DNA from: Sclerurus mexicanus
Lineage: Eukaryota; Chordata; Aves; Passeriformes; Furnariidae
Length of the DNA stretch: 64,000 bases
Direction: 5' to 3'
NCBI GenBank assembly: GCA_013396755.1
Contig: VWZF01001867.1
Location: forward strand, 444,155 to 508,154
The notes beneath the pieces are model-generated. The model saw nothing but the letters and a program-made list of their open reading frames with translations, did not search any database and was not told the origin of the DNA. This document shows positions 49,001 to 61,000 of this stretch, piece by piece (position 1 is the first letter of the stretch; each line of letters starts with the position of its first letter). Position numbers and translations under genes: made by a program.

Positions 49001-52000
49001 TATCATGTGAAGGCAGTAAATCGTGTCTACATGGGAGTAACAGATGCAAAGTTTTGACATAGTCTTCATGTCCTCCACAATTATCTGAAAGGAGGATGTA
49101 GTGAGGTAGGGGTTGGTTTCTCTTGCCATTTCTCAGGTGAAAGGACAAGATGAAATGACCTCACACCGCCAGGGGAGATTCAGATTAGCTATTAGAAAAA
49201 AATGTTTCACTTTTAGTATGGTCAGGTGTTGGAATAGGCTGCCCCAGGAGGCGGTGGTGTTACTGTCTCTGGGAGTGTTCAAGAGGTGTCTGGATGTGGC
49301 ACTTGGGGTTACGGTTTAGGGGTGATTATGGTGGTGATAGGGTTAGGGTTAGGGTTAGGGACTAGATGAACTTGAAGGTCTCTGCCAATCTTGATGATTC
49401 TGTGACAAGACCCCCAAGGCTTTAACATATTTTGCAGTGAATGGATACCTATTCAACATAACAAGAAAGCAATTCAGCTGCCTATGCCCTGTGTGCCTAC
49501 CTAGTCTCCTTCTCCAAAATCATTGATTGGAGTGGGAAGGACTTTAATTTGGTTGCCTACATGCAGGTGGCTTGTGCCATTGGAGATGCTCTAGAATACT
49601 CAAAACATTTGGGTAAGGCATGGCAGACATGATACAGAGTATGGAGTAGACCCAGACCCTTCTGAAATGGCAACTGGAGACCACTCAGACTACAGTATCT
49701 GAAATAACTATAAGGGGACATTCCACTGCTAGCACATGTGCAGACACATACATTTAAACACCAAATCTGAATATTAATACTATGCCTTATGTGCATGGTC
49801 TTAGATAAATTATTTTCTTCTCAGTTTTAAAATAGTAGGACCTAGGAAGAGATTTTAGAAAAGTTTTACCTTGAAGAAAGCAATTATCTGGAAAGTCATG
49901 AAATAGTTGTTCTGTCCCAAAAGGATTTTTGGAATGAAGTAACATTGTATGCCTTCATTTATTAGTTAAACAAGAGTCTAGCCTTCTTGCTTTTCAGTTC
50001 TCATCTTTCTCTTCCACTCAGGAAATAAAGGAATGGCAAATAGAATCAGAAACCAGTGGATATATACATATCCCTGCAAACATTAATAAGATGAAGGAGG
50101 GGGGGAAAAAAGAGCAGTATAATAAACATAAGACAGATGACATGACAAAAAGGGATGACAGAAAAAAAAAAGAGAATGTCAAAATGAAAAGGGTTGCAAA
50201 ATAAGGAAAACAAAGATGATCATAACAGGAATGAGAAAAGCATGTGCCTGAATAATGTTTAGCACTTTCTGGGATTTATTAGCTATAAAAATATATGTTG
50301 GCGAACAACATAAGTCTTCAATTATTATTGACAAGGTGTGATGGTCTGTAGGCCTATTAGTGTAACTGCATAGAGTTTGGCTGCCTCTGGAAGGTATATA
50401 TTATGAATTGTTCTGTATTTGGAAGTAACACACCCATTAACAATGCTTTGGTAAACATGACTGTATATATTATACAGAAATAGATACAGTTTTCTCGACC
50501 CACCTTTCCTGCAGCTTCCAGCTCTTTTTTGTCTTTCTTAGCATGCCCAGCCAACATCCTCATTTCAATCATTCCTGCCACTGCAATGATGGGCACAACA
50601 GCTAAAAGTAGCAGGGTCAGTTGCCAGCCATAAATTAATGATATAATAATTCCAGTCCCCAGATTGGCTATGTTCTGGGCAATTAATGCTAGTCTGGCAC
50701 CAGTTGCCTGAAGGAAGAAAAAAGGCACTTCTTACTAAAGTAACTGTATCTTAAGGAAAGAATTTTCACCTGCAATATTCCTAATTCTCAAAGCACTATT
50801 TAAAAAGTCAACTCAGCTTTTTTTTCAAAATGGCCATTTCTTAAATGCTTTTGTAAAAAAAAAATATCTAGGTCAAATTTATTATTTCTTCTTTCCTCAT
50901 ATTTTGATTACTTAAATATGCATCATAGTTTTTAAATTCTGCTCTTGAAGCTGAACAAACTTTAACCTTAATACACATTCACATTTACATCTAGACATTA
51001 AAATTTGTTATATTTTGTAGATCATACACCTAGTTTTATAAGTCATCACACAGAGCCAAGTGAAGAAGAAAATTAAATGTTTTATTTCTCCTAAGGAAAT
51101 AAAGCCAAAGATACTTCAGAACTCCTCAGTTCAGGAAAAAAAAAGCACACATAACTTCATGGAGCAGTAAAAATTTACTTAACCATACACAAATAATTAC
51201 ATTCAGTGTAATACATTTAGCTTGATATTACAGACCCCTGAAAGTCCACAATTTACTTTTATAGAAATTTCAAAGAGTATCAGAGAAAAAAAGTCTATTG
51301 CTTGCGTTTTTGTTTTTTTTTAATAAGGAATCTGTGTGATCAAAAAATAGCAGCAGGTCACAAGCTGAACAAATTTACATACATGTCTTTAGGTGAATAA
51401 GACCTCTTTAAAAAGATTTCTTAGGTAAGAGATTCCCAATAAATTAGTTTAATTATGAAGCACACAATACAACGCAATAGTAAACTTTAGAAAAGGTTTA
51501 CTTGGAAATTATTTTGTACACATATGTTACCATAATTGTTACAAAACACTCTAGTGCATTTTCTACCAGCTATTGTTTTGTAGTAAATTTTAGTTGTCAA
51601 AGTCAAGACTGTTATCAACCAGTCAAATCCAAGCTTCAACTTTGCTAAATACTAAATAAAATATGAAAAATTCCAAACCAAAATTTTACTTACTCCTTTC
51701 ACTTGTGAGGCATCATTAGCAAGTCTCGTAGTTAGTGCTCCAGTGCTATTTTTGGTATTATCAAACCAGCCCATATCCTACAATAAGAAACATTAGTCTT
51801 AAGACCAGTGTTTGAACACTGTATATAAACTGTAGAGTAAATCTGAGGTTTACCTAATATAATTGAGTTCAGTGTCAGAAGACCATATATCTGGCAGTGC
51901 CTCAGTTCTGCATCTTTAATTAACTTTATTCCTTCACTGCACAAGGAATATTTTTAGAAAAAAAAGTGCAATCTTAGGGATGACCTGATGTATTCACTGT

Positions 52001-55000
52001 CACTGCTGAGAAGGAAGGAGAGCAAGGAGAGCAGCTTGGGAGATTCTCAAAAGTAAAACTCCTCTTTCACTGCTGCTCAAACTGCATCTCCTTGGAGGAG
52101 ATGACTCTTCAGTCTCACTCCTTCTTGACTGCAAAGCTATGAAACACAAAATACAATGCAACAAAACCCAACCAAACAAAAACCCAAACTGGTCTATCTG
52201 ATCAAAGTTAGTTGTTGAGGTCAGAAACACAGTTTATAATTTATGTGATCAAATATCTGATTTAAAATGTCATGTCTAATATGCATTGAATTAAGTCCTG
52301 GTAGAGCAGTAGAGGCATTTGTGACCTTGAGACTCAATTGTAAGATAGTTTTTTGATCAGATTTTCAGTATGGCTGATCTGTAAGTCTTAGTTTTGTAGA
52401 CTAGAACAGTTTTCTGTCACATTGCAAATAGTCATGTTCACATAAATCAAATTCTGTGTCTATACGTAGCTCTATGTGCAAGAATAAAACCCCATAACTA
52501 TTATATTGTATATTTCAAAGTCTCAAATACTGATTCTGAAATCATGACAAATGAAGGTTGTTTTAGATAACTACTACATGAATTACTTTACAACATTCTG
52601 TAATATTTATATTTTAATTCTCTGAAAGTAGCTTTAGATTTTAATATACAATCTTATTGTGTTAACAAACAACAAGTATAGATTTGAGGGCTCCTTGACA
52701 GAGACTTCCAATTTATAAATAAAAACATGCCCGTACATGTCACAATTTAAATCAGGCAGTTGAAGTAAGAATTACAATGTAAGATGCATTGTGGTTTTTT
52801 AGGGCAGAAAGGGCACCAAGAAAGCAAAGCAGGAAAATAAACATTTGGGATATGGGTATGGGATACTGCTGGTGCATATCAACTTGTCAACCCATAGTAG
52901 TTGGCTGTAAATCTTAGTCCTTGCAAGGAATACATAGAAAGCTCATGTGTTGATTTAAGACTCTCCTCTAAGGATACTTTGCTTAACCGCATGTAACTCA
53001 CCGAATTGGTTTCTACACTGATTTAAACAATCATCTCTGTAGACAAGTCATAATGTTCTAGAGTGATGTATTATACAGTGACTTTATACCAATACAACTA
53101 CTTTTTCTTAAAACCCTGGAAATCAAAATCTTTATTATCTTTACCTGTCTAAGCATTGCTTTAAATGCCATAAATCGAAGCCTCATTGTAAGAATTTCTC
53201 CAGCTTTGCCAAATGTGAAACCCTATTTGAGAAAAGACACAATGTTTAGCATACTATTACATTTTTTGTGTTCATTCAAGAAATATTTTAGATATGTTGT
53301 CTCTATGATGTCAAAGTACAAAATATTGCAGTCCTGTTTACACAAAACAAATGCAAACCCTTGTTTAATATACAAAAATTCCAGTAGGTTCACAGTACAG
53401 ACATTCAAGTACTATTTCTGAAAGAACATAGGGAGCATAGCAATATTTCCCAACACTGCTCACCATCAGGCTTCAAGGAAAAGATCACTAATCAGCCCTT
53501 TGTCTTCATTTGTATGTGTTGACCTAAGTCAGATTTAACAAGTAACATTTAGGCCATTCATTTTAGGTTAAAGACTTTGTAAGGCAATCTGGCGTCATAG
53601 AAGTTAAATGCATCACTTACACTTAAAACATTATCTGAACATTTATAAACTAAGCAAACCTATAATAGCCATATGTAACTCAGTGTTCTGTACTCAAGGC
53701 CTTCTTGCATGTATGTGCAACAAGACAATTCCATAAATAAATGAGAAGGTTTTTGCAAGACTGTTTATGCTGCTCTTTCAAGTGTATGTTATTATTTCAT
53801 TGTGTAGGCTCATTTAATGGATAAAACTATGCAAACATATTCAGAAATTATAAACCAGATTATATATGAAAATATTTAAATACCAAACTTTGCATTTGTG
53901 TGATTCTTAATTTTTTTTTTTAATGTGGCACTGTTGTAGCAGTTACAACCATTAGAATTTCAGCAGGAGAAGCTGAATATCAGCACAATGAGCACTACCT
54001 GAAAAATTTGGCCTGGGAATCTTTGGGGGACTCCCATAAGATAAGGTTTGAATGGGAAAAGGGTTAAGGAAATAAAAAACTGGAGAGCTAACAGATTCAA
54101 ATATGAGGGCTTGAGGTTGAGAAGGGAGTGGTAGAGCATAAAGGCTGGAGGAGTTGGCTGTTGGGTGGCAATGGAAAAGAGTGAGAAAATTTGGAGTTTC
54201 ATGCTGAGATGTGTTTGGTGATTAAGAGGGGAAGTTCTGAAGTTAAGAGGTCTGAATAGGTGGGAAGGTCTCTTACACACCAGAAGTTCTAGGTCAAAAA
54301 CGTGCTAGCACTAGACACATCTAGAACCATAAATAAAGGTTCTGGTTTGAGTTGGAGACATGTATTATGAAGATGTAAATTTTTAGTATATTTCAGATCT
54401 GATTTCTAAAACATGATGAACAATTATAATAAATTAAAAATACTAAAACATACCTGAATAAAGAAAGTGAAAAAGGAAATGATCCCAAGTACTAAAAACA
54501 GCAGTGAATATAAGTTGCTCTTTTCTCTTAAAATGGCCTTGTCAGTTTCTGAAAAAATCTATAAAATAATATTTAAAATATCATTTTTAAAATCAACTAA
54601 CAATCAAAAATACTCCCATTTGGTAGTCATTTGCATTCATATCAATTTTGGGCATATGTTACATATGATTATAGGTACAAGAAAATTATAGGTACAAATT
54701 TCAGGTTGTAGCAAGATTTTTATGATTTCGTAAATTTCATATAATGTTTCAGATATTTGTAATAGCGCTTTATCCACTCCTCAGCTTCATTATGCAGTGA
54801 TTGTTTTAAACCTAATCTTATTAGAAATAAATTTAGTGAGCTTATAGTTTTTTGCATATTTTACTCCAACTTACCCCAATAATTTCAGAAAATATGATTG
54901 CAAATCCAGGCTGTAAAGCTCCATTGATAAGTGCACATAAAGTTCCAGCTACAAAGTATGGCCATTCAGTTTTGTTCAACTTCATAATTTTCAGAAATGA

Positions 55001-58000
55001 AGCTGGAGGTAGTTCTTCCTCCTAAAAAAAGAGGGAATTCTGTTAGGACAAACGTGAATGTACTTGGAGAAATATGGAGAAAAAGAGAGATTAATAGTCA
55101 ATTTCGTACTCCCAGAACCTACTCGGAGTGAGTAAAAAAAGTGTACTTTTTAATACATGAATAAATGTACAAAACTGTACTAGCTGGACTGTACTTTTCT
55201 TTTTATTCTTCTAATACAAGGAAGAAAGAGTTGTTACACTACATCTACAGCTCTTGTCATTGTATATTAGTTTATCCATATAATTTTCATTGGTGAATAC
55301 TCTTCGTATTGGTCAATGGGACTGAACTATTCACTCTGGGCATATTGCCTTGTGTAATCCATAACTAGATTAATTGAAGTAATTGTTCATAAGCACTTAT
55401 AACACTAAAATAACCACTGTAAATATGAATGCAATCAGGTTTTTGGTATGTTTTTGAAAGTTTTATTGTAAGAGTTGTATGTTGGGCCAAATGTTCTGTT
55501 TCTGATCAAAAAATGAATGTTTAACCTGCACAGACTATGTCAGTATGTTATGCAAATATATGTAAGTATATTTCTTTTAAAACTAATTGATTTTCACTAA
55601 TAAATGCATCATCCTTGCTAAAGATTTTTAAAGTTCCATTTTATTTGTATTATCATTCATGTTGAGAATAACAAAACAAGCTATGAATATTATCAGTTGA
55701 AGGGTACTTAGAATTTAAAAATCCTCATGTTTTTTCACCCCTATCAAGTACCTCCTTCTTCTTGTACCTTTCCTGAGCAGGAGATTTGAATTTAACATAC
55801 ATCTTTAAAAGGAATCAAGTTAACTAACATCTCTGTAAAGATACTTACAGGTGAACTTTTTTTCTTATCAGGATCATCATTTTGCTCTCCTGGCTTTTTC
55901 ATGCTTCTCCGAGTTGATCGTCGTCTCAGTCCTTTTGTTAAGGATTCTTCAAATTCTGGTTCAGATTCATCTTTTTTGACACTAAGTGCATTCTTTTCTT
56001 TTTCTGATGAGGGAACTTCAGCTTCTATTGCCTAAAAGCAGGAAGAACATGATGATAAGATTAATTATGCATATATTATTTTAAACCTTCAAAATTATGA
56101 GGTAATCAAAATAAAAGTAACTTTGAGTTGAAAAAGATACAGGGGAAACAACATATAATGCTTCAAATGAGATATGAAAGTCTGTATTATATTTTAGGAG
56201 ATCTCTGTCTTCAGAGCTTTATTCATATGAGTATTGCACTTCAAGAAAATACTTGTACTAAGTGGAGGGCAGGGGAGTGAAAGTGGCTGCTTACTTTTTT
56301 ATGAATTAACTACTAACAGAGTTTCAAACTGAGGGTAAACCATTTGCTCACATCTTTTAGCATGAGTTCTCAGCGTATATACTTTTTATTCAAAGGATAA
56401 AAAAATTAACCCTCTTTACTGCAGAACACTTAGCAATTCTTGACTTTAAATGAATAAGGAAGTTCAGGATGAAACAGGTCAAAAAGAGATTTTGACTGTA
56501 AGATTTGAGCAGTCTGGAAAAGAGCCCTGCTCTTGGTGGCAGTTTTGCCAGTCTCTGACAGAATAAATAAATGTCTACCCACCACTCAGGTGTTTAATAG
56601 TAACTGGATTCAAAGTTGCCTTCAACTTGTGTTTATTTTTTTTCTGAAAAGTTTTTATTTCTTCCTGCTTTTTGCACTACTAGTAAAAATAACTTTTTTC
56701 CTTGCTTTCCATTTTTTGTTTATGTTTTATTGTTTTTGTTTTGAAATTTTCTTTCCATTTTATATTTACTCATTTTCCCCGTAATCACATTTGCTTGGAT
56801 ACAAAGTTACTTTGAATCTAAAGTAACCAAAGGCATTCTCATACTTCTGGAAGCAATATTTCAATTGGTCTGGTTTACTCTTCAGTCTGACATACTGAGA
56901 TGGCAGTTTCAGTTTCCTTAGTGGGCACAGTGGTTATGCAGGAAAACAAAGGTTACAATGAAGTTCTGCTAATACCTAATGGTAGTATGGGACATGGGGA
57001 TGAAAGTATCAGAGTATTTTGGTCTTCACTTAATAATTAATACATTTCTGACATTTATTATAATTTCCAATCTCTTTTTTTTCCTGTCTAAATAACTTCA
57101 AAACGTACTTTTGCACTTGGCATAGCTGCATTATTTTTCATTTTCTTCTATTCCTCCACATTTTTTTTCTTTAGAAAGAAATTCAGTATGAAGGATTACA
57201 ACTAAACAGCTTAAAATATGCTTTTTTTATTCCTCCAGTATCAGGTACTGTATTTTACCTTTTATCATAGGCTAAGAACAAGAAATGGAACAGCAAACTA
57301 TTGTAGTCATCTGCTCTATATTATCTGCTCTAAAGAAAAACATAAAATAATATTTTAAGTTTAAATACCTAGAGGATTAAAAATGTACTATCCCGGGTTT
57401 AAATAGGTCTTGTATCAAAACTGGTGGCCTTCTCTCTCAAATTACTGTTCTCCTTTCAAAGTACATGTGGGATTTTTGCTGCTAATGAAGTATACTGCAG
57501 AATTCCTCATACTTCTGGCAGCATACAATGACTAAGGGTGAGGAAAACCCGTAGAAAATGAGGAAACGGCTGGCAAGGAAAGTACCTGCATGTTAACGAG
57601 TTTGTAGTAGATTCCCTTTCTCTCAAGCAGTTTAGCATGATTCCCTTGCTCTGCAACAACTCCATTTTCGAAGACAACTATATGATCTGCATTTCGGACT
57701 GTAGACAGTCGATGAGCCACTACAACCGTGGTACGTCCTTCCCTTGCCTAGAAATAGCAATATTTAATATGAGTATTTCTACGTAAATTCAAAAGGTGTC
57801 CATCTTCATATTAGAGTTGAATAAAACGTAAAGGAAACATTAAAATGGTTCACAGAAAAATATAACTTTCCCAAAAAAATTATAAACATATTTTAATGAG
57901 TACTTTGAAACAGAAATATAATCCTTATACTGAAAATTAATATTAGAGACAATCTTTCATTGTGGTGCACATACATCCTATAATTTTGATAAGAAATATC

Positions 58001-61000
58001 TAAATAAAACTCTCAATATTTGAAATTTTAGAATGTTACAAAACTTAAAATTTTAAAATTGCCAGAAATATTTATATTTAAGCCTATAGTTCTCAATTTA
58101 AACCTTAAAATCCATGGAAAACTGTTTATACTCAGAAGCATTAGAAAATGCTCCATACTCACATTTTAAAAATTCCAGTGTTTTTAAGCTCTAAGTCATT
58201 GTTAACTCAAGTAGCTACAGCAAAAATACCACCCCCCCCCACTAATTCAGGTGAAATATATTTCAAGGAGCTATTTTTATTTGTAAAGGTATTACACTTA
58301 ACATTTCAAATGTCATAATTTGCCATTTTAATTATGAGGCTGTATTAAAGTGATCAAGCAAATTTGAGCTTAACTAATCAAAGTAATGATCCCAAGCAGT
58401 GGAATTTTGTTGGAAAACAGATGGAGTTCATCTTTAGTGATGTCCCTCAAGAGTCCATACTGGGACCCATACTATTTAATACCTTCATCACTGACATAGG
58501 TAAATGGGATTGAGTGCATATTCAGCAAGTTTACGGATGACATCAGACTGAGAGGTGCCCTTTGTTCACTTGAGGGAGGGAATGGGCATTCAGGTCTCTG
58601 ACAGGCTTGAGGAGTAGACCAATGTGAACCTCATGAAGTTCAACAAGGCCAGGTGAAAGACCTTGCAATCCTCAATATCAATACAGCATAAAGGATGAAT
58701 GGATTGAGAGAAGGTCTGCACAGAAAGGCTTCGACATACTGGTAGATGAAAAACTGGACATGAGCTGACAATGTGTGTTCACAGTCCAGAAAGCCAGCTG
58801 TAACCTGGGCAGCATCTGGAGAAGTGTGGCCAGCAGACTGAGGGCGGAGATTCTCCCTCTCTACTCTCCTTTGCTGAGATCGCACCTGGAGTACTGCGAG
58901 TTCTGAGGAAGACCTTAAAAATTACCAGCAGGCTAAAAGACCTCTTCCATGCAGATAGGATGAGAGAGCTGGGGTTCAGCCCAGAGAAAAGAAGGCTCCA
59001 GGGAGACCTTACTGCAGCCTTTCAGTACATAAAGAGGGCTTATCACCACTGGGTGGGAAATTTTTACAAGGGCCTGTAGTAACAGGACAAAGGACAATGG
59101 TTTTAAAGACAGTGGATTTAGATTAGACATAAGGGAAAAAAATTTATGATGAGGGTGGTGAGACACTGGAATAAGTTGCCCAGAGTTGCAGATGCCCCAC
59201 TCCTGGAAGGGTTCAAGGCAATGTTGGATGGGGCTCTGAGCAATTCAGTCTAGTGGAAAGTGTCCCTACCCCATGGCAGAGACTAGATAATCTTTAAAGG
59301 TCCCTTCCAACCTAAACCATTCTATGAGTTTATGAGTCCCTAAGTCTTCTGCAAAGGTTCACAAGGATATAGATTTGTAAGGTAAATACAGAGACTCCCG
59401 AGTTGCACAGGGATCAACTGTCTCTTATTGAGACAATTCTACATTAAGTAAAAAAAAGAGACACTTGGAAGAATTCATGTTAACTGAAGCAAGTGTTTTC
59501 TTGGAGTATTTCATGCCAAGTCACTGCTACAAGCAATTATGACATGCTGGTAATGCTTATCTTGTCTGTCAGGCTTCAACACAAGTTAACTAAGCAGGTG
59601 ACTGACAACAATATGCATATCAGAAAGACAGACAATAGCAGAGGATGGTATTTACACAAAGAAAATGTTGATTTAAGCTTAATAATGCAGAAAATATGAT
59701 TCCATCTTCTCACTTGAAATCAGATGTCTCTTTGTAATATTTGCAGGATCTCAAAAATTCTTTGTACAAAGAATATTTGCCAAATCAAAGTTTACCTTTT
59801 TTTTGTTTATAGGTCTCTATTTTCAACAAAAGTTGGGGAAAGGGGAAAGCAAATATTAGGCTCCTGCTTACCTGCTTCATTTTAAAACACTACTGACCTT
59901 GTCCAGTGCTGCCTGCACAACTGATTCACTCTCAGTATCCAAAGCTGATGTTGCCTCATCAAGCAGAAGAATTTTAGGATTGCGAACCAGAGCTCGGGCA
60001 ATTGCTATTCTTTGCTTCTGGCCTCCACTCAGTTGTGCCCCTCTTTCTCCAACCACAGTTTCAAACTTCTACAAGACAACCACATGTATTCAAAACACTC
60101 AGTGGCATAGTCCTTCCACCAGAGAAAGGCAGTGTAAAGAAAAGAATCATCAGTGACACCAACCACAGCAGCATCTTCTTCTTCCTCTAGAGAAATAAAC
60201 ACCTACTTGGATAAACCTGCCTAATCATTTGTGTTCCTAATAGTTCTTCAAATGCCTGCCAGATCATGACCTGGAGAAATAAATGTAACATTATTCTCAA
60301 ATTAATAAGGAAGCTCTGCAATGCTTTGCCTATTCACAGCTCTGAGGATAGCTTCCTTTCTTATCAAGCATTCCTTCTAAGGAACTCTTCAGCACAAGAG
60401 GGTTTAGATGAAATTATTTCAGCAGAAGAGCTGATCTGCTTACATTAGGTAGTTTCATGATGAAGTCATAAGCATTTGCTTCCTTGGTAGCATTTTCAAT
60501 CTCTTCCATGGTGACATCCTCACGGCCATAACGAATATTTTCTGCAATAGTAGTAGCAAAGAGCACAGGCTCCTGATTCACCACACCAATAATCTCCCGC
60601 AGATATCTTACATTTAGAGTCTTAATATCCTGCCCATCAATGGTAACCTAAACAAAAGGGAGCAGACAAAAATTGTTTACTGTATGTTTTGATCAAGGAA
60701 CCTCTCTTTCCATGTTGGCATGTGCCTTCTTAGGTGAGACTTTACTGTATCATTGGAAGAAGGTCAGTAAGGCCAGAACTGGGATTTCAACAAGTGTGCC
60801 ACACAGAGCAGTCATCTCCCTTGAGGTAACTTACCGTGCCTTCCTTGGGATCATAAAATCTCTGGATGAGCTGAACAGTTGTACTTTTCCCACAGCCACT
60901 GCTGCCAACCAGGGCCACTGTCTGGCCAGAATTAATCTTGAGATTCAAGCCCTTCAGTATCTGCGCATATATGAAAGGTGATCAAAAACATAACAGTATG

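Larger units (their letters stand above)
48505..50503 (-). other. ABC gene intron with CR1
   Basis: Contains the CR1 fragment at 49080-49412 with the telomere-like motif; otherwise unremarkable. Confidence 0.7.

Noticed and set aside
50357..50503. Extension of the ABCB open frame beyond KELEAAGK
   Set aside because: The GTGGGT donor after AAG and the next exon IATEAIEN show the coding part stops at 50504; the rest is intron read-through.
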